From Rikenellaceae bacterium (lineage in GTDB: Bacteria; Bacteroidota; Bacteroidia; Bacteroidales; Rikenellaceae), in NCBI GenBank assembly GCA_015059945.1, contig SUZJ01000001.1, forward strand, positions 310,001 to 374,000: 64,000 nt of DNA, given 5' to 3'. The notes under the pieces were generated by a model. That model was not told the origin of the DNA. It saw nothing but the letters and a program-made list of their open reading frames with translations, and searched no databases. Position 1 is the first letter of the stretch. Each line of letters begins with the position of its first letter. Below are positions 43,176 through 52,900 of the stretch, piece after piece. A program made the position numbers and the translations under genes.

Positions 43176-43946
43176 ATGACAATCCTTTACGATAACATAA
43201 TCTTTGGCCCCATCCACTCGCGCCGCTTGGGCCTCTCGCTGGGCGTAAACCTGCTGCCCCTCGATTGCAAATTGTGCTCGTTCAACTGCATCTATTGCGA
43301 GTGTGGTTGGACTCTGGGCGGTATGCGCCCACGTTTCCACTCCAAGGGCGATGTGTTGGCAATGCTGGAGCGCAAACTGGGCGAGATGGTTGCCTACGAT
43401 ACTCCACCCGATGTGATTACCTTCGCGGGCAATGGCGAGCCCACGATGCACCCCGACTTTGAGGAGATTGTAGACGGGGTGATAGCCCTGCGCAACAGGC
43501 TCTGCCCCGAGGCAAAGGTGTCGGTCTTGACCAACGCCACAATGCTGGGGCGCGAGAGCGTAAGGCGCGCACTGATGAAGGTCGATAACCCTATACTCAA
43601 ACTCGACTCGGCCTTTGACAAGACCGTTCAGCTGATTGACAAGCCCCTGGGCAACTACTCGGTGGCCGAGGTGGTCGAGCAGATGAAACTCTTTGAGGGT
43701 AACTGCATTGTGCAGACAATGTTCCTGCGCGGCGAGTTCGAGGGGCAGAGGGTAGACAATGCCACCCCCGAGGAGATTGAGGCGTGGCTCAAACTGGTCG
43801 AGCAGATTGGCCCACGCAGCGTTATGGTCTACACTATTGACCGCGACACCCCTGCACCAAACCTCGAGAAGGTGAGCGTAGAGGAGTTGAGGGCCATTGC
43901 CGACAGGGTTAAGGCCCTGGGCATCGAGTGCAGCGTAGCAGGGTAG
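43176..43946 (+). CDS. Radical SAM Fe-S protein (COG0731-like)
   Basis: Generates a 5'-deoxyadenosyl radical; substrate unknown. The cluster motif C-x3-C-x2-C appears as CSFNCIYCEC near residues 28-37 after FGPIHSRRLGLSLGVNLLP, the N-terminus of a widespread Tyw1-related group. GNGEPTMHPDF follows as the SAM-binding GGE-like motif. The start at 43176 (MTILYDNIIF) is preferred; upstream in-frame residues overlap the promoter. 256 aa. Next gene prfB starts 38 bp later. Confidence 0.88.
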   Translation: MTILYDNIIFGPIHSRRLGLSLGVNLLPLDCKLCSFNCIYCECGWTLGGMRPRFHSKGDVLAMLERKLGEMVAYDTPPDVITFAGNGEPTMHPDFEEIVDGVIALRNRLCPEAKVSVLTNATMLGRESVRRALMKVDNPILKLDSAFDKTVQLIDKPLGNYSVAEVVEQMKLFEGNCIVQTMFLRGEFEGQRVDNATPEEIEAWLKLVEQIGPRSVMVYTIDRDTPAPNLEKVSVEELRAIADRVKALGIECSVAG

Positions 43947-43984
43947 AGAGAGTGATTTGACTTAGTATCAAGTAGTTATAAACG

Positions 43985-45097
43985 ATGGTAACGGCCGAGC
44001 AGATAAAAGATTTGGTAGAGCGTAGGGATGCGCTCTGTCGCTATTTGGCTATCGACGACAAGCGCATAGCCTTCGAGGAGGAGCAGCTCAAAACTACCGC
44101 CCCCGACTTTTGGGACAACCCTGCCGAGGCCGAAAAACAGCTCAAAAAGGTCGCCTCGATTAAGGCGTGGCTCGACGGCTACGATGGGCTGTCGCACCTG
44201 GTCGATGACCTGGAGCTGATGCCCGAGTTTGTGCGCGAGGGGGGCGCCACCGAGGAGGAACTCGACCAACTCTTTGCCGCCGCAACCACCGCCACCGAGG
44301 AGCTCGAATTGAAAAATATGCTCCAAGGCGAGGAGGACAAGCTGGGTGCTGTGATGGATATCAATAGCGGTGCAGGCGGCACCGAGAGCCTCGATTGGGC
44401 CTCGATGCTGCTGAGGATGTATACCCGTTGGGGCGAGCGCAATGGCTTCAAGGTGAGGGTGGCCGACTTCCAGCCCGGCGACGAGGTGGGCGTCAAGAGT
44501 GCAACCCTTGTCTTTGAGGGCGACTACGCCTATGGCTACCTCAAAAGCGAGAGCGGTGTGCACCGTATGGTGCGCCTGTCGCCCTTTAATGCCAACAACA
44601 AACGCCAGACAACTTTCGCCTCGGTTTTTGTTTCGCCCGAGGTCGATGATACCATAGAGATTAACATCAACCCTGCCGACTACGAGTGGGATACCTACCG
44701 CAGTAGTGGCGCGGGTGGCCAGAATGTGAATAAGGTCGAGACGGGTGTGCGACTTCGCTACCACGGCAAAGACCCCGATACGGGCGAGCCAGTGGAGTTC
44801 CTGATTGAGAATACCGAAACGCGCAGCCAGCTCGACAACCGCAACAATGCCCTGCGCATTTTGCGCTCGAAACTCTACCAGCGCGAGTTGGACAAACGTA
44901 TGGCCTTGCAGAACGAGTTGGAGAAGAGCAAGAAACGCATAGAGTGGGGCTCGCAAATTCGCTCATATGTCTTTGACGACCGCAGGGTTAAGGACCACCG
45001 CACGGGCCACCAGACCTCGGCTGTTGAGAGTGTTATGGATGGCGACATCGACGCCTTCATCAAGGCCTACCTTATGGAGTTTGGTGGAGCGTCTTAA
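43985..45097 (+). CDS. prfB: Peptide chain release factor 2
   Basis: Terminates translation at UGA and UAA. The RF2-specific SPF tripeptide (VRLSPFNAN) and the catalytic GGQ (SGAGGQNVNK near residue 245) are present. 370 aa. The frame is continuous: at the place where many bacteria have the CTTTGAC +1 frameshift site (after ...CRYL) the sequence is TTGGCTATCGAC, so autoregulatory frameshifting is absent here. Confidence 0.96.
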   Translation: MVTAEQIKDLVERRDALCRYLAIDDKRIAFEEEQLKTTAPDFWDNPAEAEKQLKKVASIKAWLDGYDGLSHLVDDLELMPEFVREGGATEEELDQLFAAATTATEELELKNMLQGEEDKLGAVMDINSGAGGTESLDWASMLLRMYTRWGERNGFKVRVADFQPGDEVGVKSATLVFEGDYAYGYLKSESGVHRMVRLSPFNANNKRQTTFASVFVSPEVDDTIEININPADYEWDTYRSSGAGGQNVNKVETGVRLRYHGKDPDTGEPVEFLIENTETRSQLDNRNNALRILRSKLYQRELDKRMALQNELEKSKKRIEWGSQIRSYVFDDRRVKDHRTGHQTSAVESVMDGDIDAFIKAYLMEFGGAS

Positions 45098-45105
45098 ATC
45101 TTGTT

Positions 45106-45115
45106 GTCTAACGTC
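45106..45115. repeat. Dispersed GTCTAACGTC element, copy A
   Basis: GTCTAACGTC directly after prfB; related elements at 45261-45295, 53574-53588 and 59712-59743. The gap 45098-45295 also contains a CCCCCTCTAA-GTTAGAGGGGG hairpin at about 45140-45160 and no gene. Confidence 0.5.
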
Positions 45116-45260
45116 TTGCATCTAACAGAAGACCTAACTCCCCCTCTAAGTTAGAGGGGGTGCCCGTTAGGGCGGGGGCGTGTGTAATAAAGAACGGTAG
45201 ATGCCAACCGCCCGACTAACGTCAGTCGTGGCAAGACGAATAATTTTGAATGTGACTTAG

Positions 45261-45295
45261 GTCGGTTTGACGTTCGACGTTTGACGTTCGACCTC
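45261..45295. repeat. Tandem TTTGACGTTCGACG element, copy B
   Basis: Two TTTGACGTTCGAC units 13-14 bp apart between GGTCGG and CCTC; a variant of the GTCTAACGTC family. Confidence 0.5.
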
Positions 45296-45342
45296 AAAAC
45301 AAAAGGCCCCGTAACCATTGCGGTTACGGGGCCTTTTGTTTT
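45296..45342. terminator. Bidirectional terminator between prfB and a lipoprotein gene
   Basis: AAAACAAAAGGCCCCGTAACC / GGTTACGGGGCCTTTTGTTT near-perfect 20-bp stem, ATTGC loop, between convergent genes. Confidence 0.92.
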
Positions 45343-45356
45343 GGTTTAGCTATCTC

Positions 45357-47120
45357 TTAGCGGTAGTTGCGCTCGAAGAGAGTCGATTTTGCGGGGCGTA
45401 CAATGCCGTTCGAGGTCTTGTCAACAACCTCATAGCGACCACTGGTGGCGTTCTTAACCTGGTGGCGTGCGCTCTGTTTTGCAGCAGCCTTGGCCGAAAC
45501 CTGAGTGCCCTCATCGGTGGCAGTGCCATCGACGGTAGTGATAGCGCCCTCGTAAGTACCGGTGATGTTGCCGTAGGTCATAGCGCCTGTGCCAACAAAG
45601 GCTACGTCGAGTTTGTAGGTGCCGTCGCCATTGTTCACAACCTCCATCGTACCGCTCTGTACGCATTCGAAGAGCAGGGTGAAGTAGGTCTCGCCAGTCT
45701 TGTCGTCGGTCTCGAAGCCACCCACGATGTAGGTACCATAGATACCGGTGATACCACCTGCATCGTTGGTCTCGTAGTAACCGGGGAAGATCTTGTTGGG
45801 CTGGGTGGGGTCGAGGTTCTCGTCGAGAGGCATCACCTCATAAGTACCCGAAGGAATACCATCGGTAAAGGTGTTGCCATCTTTGGCGAAGAGCTCCATC
45901 ATCATCATCTGCTCGCCCTCGGCGGGATCCTCCATATTGAACTGCAAGTACCACATAGGTTTGGTCATGATGGTACCGGCCTCGTTGGCAGGCAACTCGC
46001 CCCAGTAGAGAGCCTCTACCTTGCTGAACTCGTAGTTGATATCGGTAGCTGTGGTTGGTGGCTCGGGCTCATAGAGGCTTGCGATGTCGTTGTAGTAGAA
46101 CTTGTAGCCATCTTCGATACCAAAGGCAACCATCTCCAAGTTGTAGACGGGGTAGTCGATGTTGCCGATAGTCTCGGTACCTTTGGGGGTAACTTTCAGG
46201 TGGCCATCGGTGAGCAGGTCGCTACCGCCTTTGGTGATGGTTACTTGGTTGGTCTCCTTGTTGAACTCGTAGGCCTCGATAACCATATAGCTGGCCTCCA
46301 AGATGGTGTTGTCCGAGTAGGTGCCCAGCATATCAATGGGGTAGGTACCCTTAACCAGAGCCTCGGGGCCTTGGTTCTCGGCAATCATATAGAACGAGAG
46401 TGCTTTGGCGGGCAGCTTGTTGGTTGAGCCATTCATAAGCAACTCGTAGTAACCCTCGTCGTAGAGAATAACGTCCCACAGAGCGGTCTTGCCATCCTCG
46501 GTAGCGCCCAGGTAGCCAAACTCGGCCATCACAAAGTTGTCTACGCGAACATAGCTGCTATTGGTAGCGCCCAAGCCTACAACATCGGGCTCGCCCTCAA
46601 AGCGGCCCTCATAGGGGGTACCCTGACCGCCCTCGTAGTTAAGACCACGCAGGGTGATGTCGAAGCGGTACTCGCTATCGCTGTTGTGTGTAACCTCTAC
46701 CTCGCCACCATTGACGAACATATAGGCGTTCTGGATGCTCGACTGGGTGAAGTCTACAAAGAAGCTACCGCTGGTCAGGTTCTGCACCTCGCCAGGATAG
46801 AGGTCGCCATTGGCAACCGAGTAGGTACCCTCGGGGATACGGCCGTCGGCATCGAGCTCAACGTCCATCTCCAGAGTCAGGTACGAAACGGCCATCTCCT
46901 CGCCCTCAACCTCGCCGAGGGTCGAGAAGCGCAGAATCAGGTTGGTATAACCATTGTCTTGGTTGTAGTAGTCGCCACGATTGGTAATCATAGCCTGGTC
47001 AATAAGGATACCGTAGAAGGTGTCGGGCTTTTCACCAGGCTTGTCGGTAGGGCCATTGTCGGGCTTGCAACCAATAAGTGCTGTTGCTGCAACGAGCAGC
47101 GCAAAAATTACTTTTTTCAT
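45357..47120 (-). CDS. Lipoprotein with internal beta-rich repeats, function unknown
   Basis: A 587-aa lipoprotein (lipobox LIGC, Cys18) followed by a Pro/Lys/Asp-rich linker. At least three repeat units share a hydrophobic-strand pattern ending in a G-T-Y motif: near residues 30-105 (ILRFSTLG ... RIPEGTYSV), 225-280 (WDVILYDEG ... ALVKGTYPI) and 395-450 (WYLQFNMED ... GIPSGTYEV), with additional partial ones. The start at 47120 is chosen because it begins the signal peptide. A minus-strand TATATTTG box lies at 47163-47170. Not recognised beyond being a Bacteroidales surface-type lipoprotein. Confidence 0.8.
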   Translation of the reverse strand: MKKVIFALLVAATALIGCKPDNGPTDKPGEKPDTFYGILIDQAMITNRGDYYNQDNGYTNLILRFSTLGEVEGEEMAVSYLTLEMDVELDADGRIPEGTYSVANGDLYPGEVQNLTSGSFFVDFTQSSIQNAYMFVNGGEVEVTHNSDSEYRFDITLRGLNYEGGQGTPYEGRFEGEPDVVGLGATNSSYVRVDNFVMAEFGYLGATEDGKTALWDVILYDEGYYELLMNGSTNKLPAKALSFYMIAENQGPEALVKGTYPIDMLGTYSDNTILEASYMVIEAYEFNKETNQVTITKGGSDLLTDGHLKVTPKGTETIGNIDYPVYNLEMVAFGIEDGYKFYYNDIASLYEPEPPTTATDINYEFSKVEALYWGELPANEAGTIMTKPMWYLQFNMEDPAEGEQMMMMELFAKDGNTFTDGIPSGTYEVMPLDENLDPTQPNKIFPGYYETNDAGGITGIYGTYIVGGFETDDKTGETYFTLLFECVQSGTMEVVNNGDGTYKLDVAFVGTGAMTYGNITGTYEGAITTVDGTATDEGTQVSAKAAAKQSARHQVKNATSGRYEVVDKTSNGIVRPAKSTLFERNYR

Positions 47121-47162
47121 TCCTATTGTTTTCGGTTGGTGTATAAATACGTTAATTTGCCA

Positions 47163-47170
47163 CAAATATA
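47163..47170 (-). promoter_or_regulatory. Minus-7 box of the repeat lipoprotein gene
   Basis: Minus strand TATATTTG, 42 bp before the chosen start. Confidence 0.5.
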
Positions 47171-47194
47171 TATATTTTATCCAAAAATCCTACC

Positions 47195-48457
47195 CTAATC
47201 GCCAACAATAGTCACAGTTAGCTCGTTTTTGTCGATATTTCGGGCAGCCACATCGCGCAACATCTTGGGTGTGAGGCTCTCGACCTGGGCCAAGAAATTC
47301 TCGGTATAGCTGTTGTCGGTGCCGTTCTGGATGTTCTCGATACTTACGTCGGCCACACCAAAGGGGCCATCGAAGATGCGCATCACGTCGCCAAAGATTA
47401 TCTTCTTCACCACGCTCAACTCCTTCGGGTGTAGGGGCTTGGTGGTTATGCGCTCAACCTCGGCCATTACCTCGGCTATGGCGCGGTCGGTAGCCTCGCC
47501 TGCCACCTCGGCACTCATCACAAAGTAGCCACTGCGGTCGAGGTTAATCATTGCGGCATAGGCTCCGTAGGTCAGGCCGTTGCGCTCGCGCAAGTTCTGC
47601 ATCAGTCGGCTGCCAAAGTAACCTCCCATAGCGGTGGCCACCACCTGCATAGGTATAAAGTCGGGGTTGCTGCGTGGGAAGAGGGGGACACCCACCTTAA
47701 CCGACGATTGCACAGCCCCCTCGAAGTGCCACTTGGCATACTCCACAGGGTCGGGCGCAGGTATCTCTCTTACAAGTGCAGTGCCACCTCGGCGAAGCCC
47801 CCCAAGTATGGCCAGAACTCGCTTGGTGTCGGCCGACGAAATGTCGCCACAGAGTACCGCAAAACACCCCTCGGCAGTGTAGTGGCTCTCGTAGAACTCC
47901 CTCAATATGGCGGGGGTTAGATGGTCATACTCCTCCGAGGGTGAGGTGATGCCGTAGGGGTGGGTTTGACCAAATATGGCCTGGCCAAAGAGCTCGCGCG
48001 AGAGCTGGTCGGGCTTGCTGCGCTGAACATCGAGCTGCTCTTTGCGCTTGTGGCAGTAGACGCTGATTTCGCGCTCGGGAAAGGTGGGGTGGAGCACCAC
48101 CTGCTCGGCAATATCCATAGTCTCGGGGCTGAACTTGCTCAGCGAGCAGAAGGTTACAACGGCCCAGTCGCGGTCGATGTTGGCATCGTAGTACGAGCCC
48201 ACAAAGTCCAGTCGCTCGGCAATCTCGCGTCCCGAAAGTTGCTCGGTGCCCTCGGTGAGGGTGTTTACCACAGCCGAAGCACTAAACGGTACGCTCTGGT
48301 ACGAAGTGCCCGCGCGGAATACAAAACTTACCCTCACAACCCCCTGATTGGAGTTGTGGAGCACATAGAGTGGGGTGCCGTTGGGTGCTTCAAGACGTGT
48401 GTAGTGGGGCACTTGGGGCTTGGCGGTGGAGTGTATTTGGGGCTTGGGATTAATCAT
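47195..48457 (-). CDS. M16 peptidase, inactive-type partner subunit
   Basis: A 420-aa zinc-peptidase-fold protein without the HxxEH motif: the equivalent helix reads VVNTLTEGTEQLSG. It retains the LRERNGLTYGAYA Arg/Tyr segment (near residue 310) that completes the active site of a partner. Such pairs form heterodimers in other bacteria. The start overlaps the end of the catalytic M16 gene by 8 bp, supporting equal co-expression. Confidence 0.9.
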   Translation of the reverse strand: MINPKPQIHSTAKPQVPHYTRLEAPNGTPLYVLHNSNQGVVRVSFVFRAGTSYQSVPFSASAVVNTLTEGTEQLSGREIAERLDFVGSYYDANIDRDWAVVTFCSLSKFSPETMDIAEQVVLHPTFPEREISVYCHKRKEQLDVQRSKPDQLSRELFGQAIFGQTHPYGITSPSEEYDHLTPAILREFYESHYTAEGCFAVLCGDISSADTKRVLAILGGLRRGGTALVREIPAPDPVEYAKWHFEGAVQSSVKVGVPLFPRSNPDFIPMQVVATAMGGYFGSRLMQNLRERNGLTYGAYAAMINLDRSGYFVMSAEVAGEATDRAIAEVMAEVERITTKPLHPKELSVVKKIIFGDVMRIFDGPFGVADVSIENIQNGTDNSYTENFLAQVESLTPKMLRDVAARNIDKNELTVTIVGD

Positions 48458-49691
48458 TTTTGCGGTGGTATATGAGGGTTGCACTCTTGTTGGGTGTAAG
48501 GTTGCGGGCCACATAGTCGGCCAGCTCGGCAGAGGTAATCGAGCGGTATATCTCAACCTCGCCATTCAGCAGACTCATATCGCCCAACATACGATAGTAG
48601 CCCAAATTCATCGCCTTGTTCATAACATTCAGCTCGCCAAAAGTGATATTGGCCTCGAACTTGTTTTTGACCTTCTGCAACTCGTAGTCGCCAATAGGCT
48701 CGGTGGCCAGACGCTCAATCTCGCCCCACAGAGCGGCCTCGGCCTGCTCGATGGTTACGTCAGACGAGAGCTGGCCCGTAAGTATAAGCATACCTTGGCC
48801 ACACTCGCCAGTGATGTAGGCGTTGGCGGCCGAGAATATCTGCTGCTCCTTGATTAGCCTTTGGTATAGGCGTGCCGACTCGCCTCCTGCAAGCAGATCG
48901 GTGAGCATATCGCACAGATAGTAGCCGTGCTCGCTACGTCGCTCCATCAGGAAGGCTATGGTAATCTGGTCGGCAGGCACAGCCGAGTGTAGCTCAGTAC
49001 GACGTGCCGAGGTGATTGGGGGCTCGGTGGCAATGGTGCGAACGGGAGCTTCGACCAGTGGCAGGTGGCCAAACTGGCGCTCGGCAGCCTCAAATACGCG
49101 CTCGGCATCCAGATCGCCCGACACACTCAAAATGGCGTTGCTGGGCAGGTAGAACTTGTCGTAAAAGGCCCTCACGTCGTCGAGCGAGGCGTGGCGAATG
49201 TGGTCGGGGGTCTGACCTATCACAGGCCAGCGGTAGGGGCTGGTGGTGTAGACCATACTGCGCAGGGTGTGCCACTGCTCGGCGTAGGGGCGGTTGAGGT
49301 AGCGCTGGTTGAATTCCTCGATTACGACCGACTTTTCGGTTTCGAGCCTCGGGCGGCTGATGTTCAGATTGCGCATACGGTCGGCTTCGAGCCACAGGGC
49401 CACCTCAAAATTCTCTTTGGGCATTGTGACGTAGAAGTCGGTGTAGTCGGCCGAGGTGAAGGCGTTGTTCTCGCCACAAATCTGCTGAACGTGAGCGTCG
49501 TAACTGGGTATGTTGCGTGTGCCGCGAAACATCAGGTGCTCGAACAGGTGGGCAAAGCCACTGCGCTCGGGCTCCTCGTCTACCGAGCCTGCAATGTAGA
49601 GCAGATTGACGGCAGCCATCTGGCTACACTGGTCGTGATTGACCAGCACGCGCAGTCCGTTGGCAAGTATGTGCTCTTTGTAGTCAATCAT
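48450..49691 (-). CDS. M16 zinc peptidase, catalytic subunit
   Basis: A 413-aa insulinase-family peptidase. The inverted zinc motif HLFEH is at about residues 48-52 (FAHLFEHLMFRGT), and the third ligand Glu is in the ENNAFTSADYTDFY region about 25 residues later. No signal peptide, so cytoplasmic unless exported otherwise. Paired with the HxxEH-less subunit downstream. Peptide substrate unknown. Confidence 0.93.
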   Translation of the reverse strand: MIDYKEHILANGLRVLVNHDQCSQMAAVNLLYIAGSVDEEPERSGFAHLFEHLMFRGTRNIPSYDAHVQQICGENNAFTSADYTDFYVTMPKENFEVALWLEADRMRNLNISRPRLETEKSVVIEEFNQRYLNRPYAEQWHTLRSMVYTTSPYRWPVIGQTPDHIRHASLDDVRAFYDKFYLPSNAILSVSGDLDAERVFEAAERQFGHLPLVEAPVRTIATEPPITSARRTELHSAVPADQITIAFLMERRSEHGYYLCDMLTDLLAGGESARLYQRLIKEQQIFSAANAYITGECGQGMLILTGQLSSDVTIEQAEAALWGEIERLATEPIGDYELQKVKNKFEANITFGELNVMNKAMNLGYYRMLGDMSLLNGEVEIYRSITSAELADYVARNLTPNKSATLIYHRKND

Positions 49692-49783
49692 AAATGGGCC
49701 AAAAAACTATTCTGGTGAGTGGTAAAAATTGTTAAAACTCCTAAAAAATCGTGCAAATTTAGTGATTTTTGCCGAGGGTTTAT

Positions 49784-49791
49784 TATCTTTG
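49784..49791 (+). promoter_or_regulatory. Minus-7 box of the pyruvate:ferredoxin oxidoreductase gene
   Basis: TATCTTTG, perfect match, giving a leader of about 160 nt. Confidence 0.6.
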
Positions 49792-49799
49792 CACGTCGA

Positions 49800-49835
49800 A
49801 AAATGAGCGGAACCTGGTTTCCGCCATTTTGTGTA
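49800..49835 (+). other. Hairpin in the nifJ leader
   Basis: AAAATGAGCGGAACC pairs with GGTTTCCGCCATTTT apart from two bulges. It lies near the 5' end of the long leader and is not followed by a T-run, so it may stabilise mRNA or act in regulation. Confidence 0.5.
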
Positions 49836-49959
49836 AATGGGGGTAGGGTTTTGTTAAAAAATTAACAACCTTGCAAGGCGTACCGAGGTACGGACTATAC
49901 ACCCAAAGGCTTAGTTAGGAAACAAAATTACACATAATTGAGATAAAAGATAAAGAGTT

Positions 49960-52900
49960 ATGGCACAAAAGAAATTTATCACTTGTGATGGTAACTACGC
50001 AGCTGCTCACATCGCTTATATGTTCAGCGAGGTGGCTGCTATTTACCCTATCACTCCTTCGTCGACAATGGCAGAGCTCGTAGACGAGTGGGCCGCCGGT
50101 GGCCAGAAAAACATCTTTGGTCAGACCGTAAAAGTTGTTGAGATGCAGAGCGAGGCTGGTGCTGCCGGCGCAGTTCACGGCTCGTTGCAGGCAGGTGCTC
50201 TGACCTCGACCTTCACAGCGTCGCAGGGCTTGCTGCTGATGATTCCCAATATGTACAAGATTGCCGGCGAGTTGCTGCCAGGCGTATTCCACGTTTCGGC
50301 TCGCGCATTGGCTGCCCAGTCGTTGTCGATTTTCGGCGACCACCAAGACGTTATGGCCGCACGCCAGACCGGTTTTGCAATGCTGGCTACCAGCTCGGTT
50401 CAGGAGGTTATGGATTTGGCAGGCGTTGCCCACTTGGTATCGCTCAAGTCGCGCATCCCCTTCTTGCACTTCTTCGACGGCTTCCGTACCTCGCACGAGA
50501 TTCAGAAGGTAGAGATGATGCAGATGGAGGATTTGGAGCCTCTGTTCGACCGCCAGGCTTTGGCCGAGTTTAGGGAGAGGGCTCTCAACCCCGAGCACCC
50601 CGTAACTCGCGGTACCGCTCAGAACCCCGACATCTACTTCCAGACTCGCGAGGCAAGCAACAAGTTCTACGATGCAGTGCCCGATATGGTTGCCGAGATG
50701 ATGGAGAAGATTTCGACCATCACCGGCCGTCACTATGCACCTTTCACCTACTACGGTGCACCCGATGCCGAGAATGTTATCGTGGCTATGGGCTCGATTA
50801 CCGAGACTCTGAAAGAGTGTGTTGATTACCTGGCTGCCAAAGGCGAGAAGGTGGGTGTCGTAACCGTTCACCTCTACCGTCCCTTCTCGGTTAAGTACCT
50901 GGGTGCTGTGCTGCCCGAGACTACCAAGCGCATCTGCGTTCTGGACCGTACCAAAGAGCCAGGCGCAAATGGTTGCCCCTTGTACCTCGACGTTGTTGAG
51001 GCATTTGCAAGCTGCAAAGATATTCCTGCCGAGAATAAGCCTATGATTATCGGTGGCCGCTATGGTCTGTCGTCAAAGGATACCACTCCTGCACAGATGC
51101 TGGCCGTTATCGAGAACCTCAAAGCAGAGAACCCTCTGAACCAGTTTGCCGTAGGTATCAACGACGATGTTACCCATCTGTCGTTGCCCGTAGGCGAGGA
51201 GATTTCGATGGCCAAAGAGGGTACCTTCGAGGCTCTGTTCTTCGGTCTGGGTGCCGATGGTACCGTTGGTGCCAACAAAAACTCGATTAAGATTATCGGT
51301 GGTACTACCGACAAATACTGTCAGGCTTACTTCTCGTATGACTCGAAGAAGTCGGGTGGCTACACCTCGTCGCACTTGCGCTTTGGTGATACCCCCATCC
51401 GCTCGCCCTATCTGGTGACCACTCCCGACTTTGTGGCTTGCCACGTTCCCTCGTATGTCGACAAGTACGACGTACTGAAAGGTTTGAAGAAGGGTGGCTC
51501 GTTCCTGCTCAACAGTGTCCACGACGCCGAGCAGACTCTGGCAACCCTGCCTACCCACATGAAAGTTTATCTGGCTAAGAACAATATCCGCTTCTACATC
51601 ATCAACGCTACCAAGATTGCTGCCGAGATTGGTCTGGGCAACCGCACCAATACCATTATGCAGTCGGCATTCTTTAAGATTGCAGGCGTGATTCCCTTCG
51701 AGCAGGCTGTTGAGGAGATGAAGAAGGCTATCTACAAGTCGTATGGCAAGAAGGGCGAGGATATTGTAAATATGAACTACGCTGCTGTTGATAAGGGTGG
51801 CGAGGTTGAGGAGGTACAGATTCCCGCTGAGTGGGCTAACCTGACCATTGAGGAGGTAGAGTGCAAAGAGGCCGAGTGCAACAAGCCCGACTTTGTGAAG
51901 AACATTTGCGAGCCTATCAACGCTCTGAAAGGCGACCTGCTCCCCGTGAGCGCCTTCAATGGCCGCGAGGATGGTACTTGGGATAATGGTACTGCCGCCT
52001 ATGAGAAACGCGGTATCGCAGTGAAGGTGCCCGAGTGGCTGTCGGAGAACTGTATCCAGTGCAACCAGTGCGCCTTTGTCTGCCCCCACGCTGCTATCCG
52101 TCCCTTCCTGCTGACCGAAGAGGAGGCCGCTGCCGCTCCCGAGGGTATGGCTACCCGTCAGGGCTTGGCACAGACCAAAGAGTACAAGTTCCGTATTCAG
52201 CTCTCGCCTCTGGATTGTACCGGTTGCGGCAACTGCGTTGACGCTTGCCCCGCCAAGACCAAAGCTCTGGTTATGAAACCTCTGGAAGAGCAGATGGGCG
52301 AGACCACCAACTGGGAGTACCTGACCGAGAAGGTGGGCTACAAAGAGAACGTAATGGACAAAACCAAAACCATCAAGGGTAACCAGTTTGCTCAGCCTCT
52401 GTTTGAGTTCTCGGGTGCCTGCGCAGGTTGTGGCGAGACCGCATACATCAAGACTATTACCCAGCTGTTTGGCGACCGTATGATGGTAGCCAACGCAACC
52501 GGCTGTACCTCTATCTATTCGGGCTCGGCTCCTTCGACCCCCTACTGCACCAACGCCAAAGGCCACGGTCCCGCTTGGGCTAACTCGCTCTTCGAGGACA
52601 ATGCCGAGTTTGGTTTGGGTATGAAGGTCGCTATCGAGAAACGTCGCGACACCCTGGCTGCAACTATGGCCGACGCTATTGCTAACTGCCCCGACTGCTC
52701 GGCAGAGCTGAAAGCTACTATGCAGGAGTGGATTGATGGCCGCCACATCAGCGCTACCAGTGCCGAGGTTGCTGCAAGGCTGCTGCCTATGGCCGAGGCT
52801 TGCGGTTGCAAGACCTGCAAGGAGATTGTAGAGCAGAAAGACCTGCTGGTTAAGAAGTCGCAGTGGATTATCGGTGGTGATGGCTGGGGCTACGATATTG

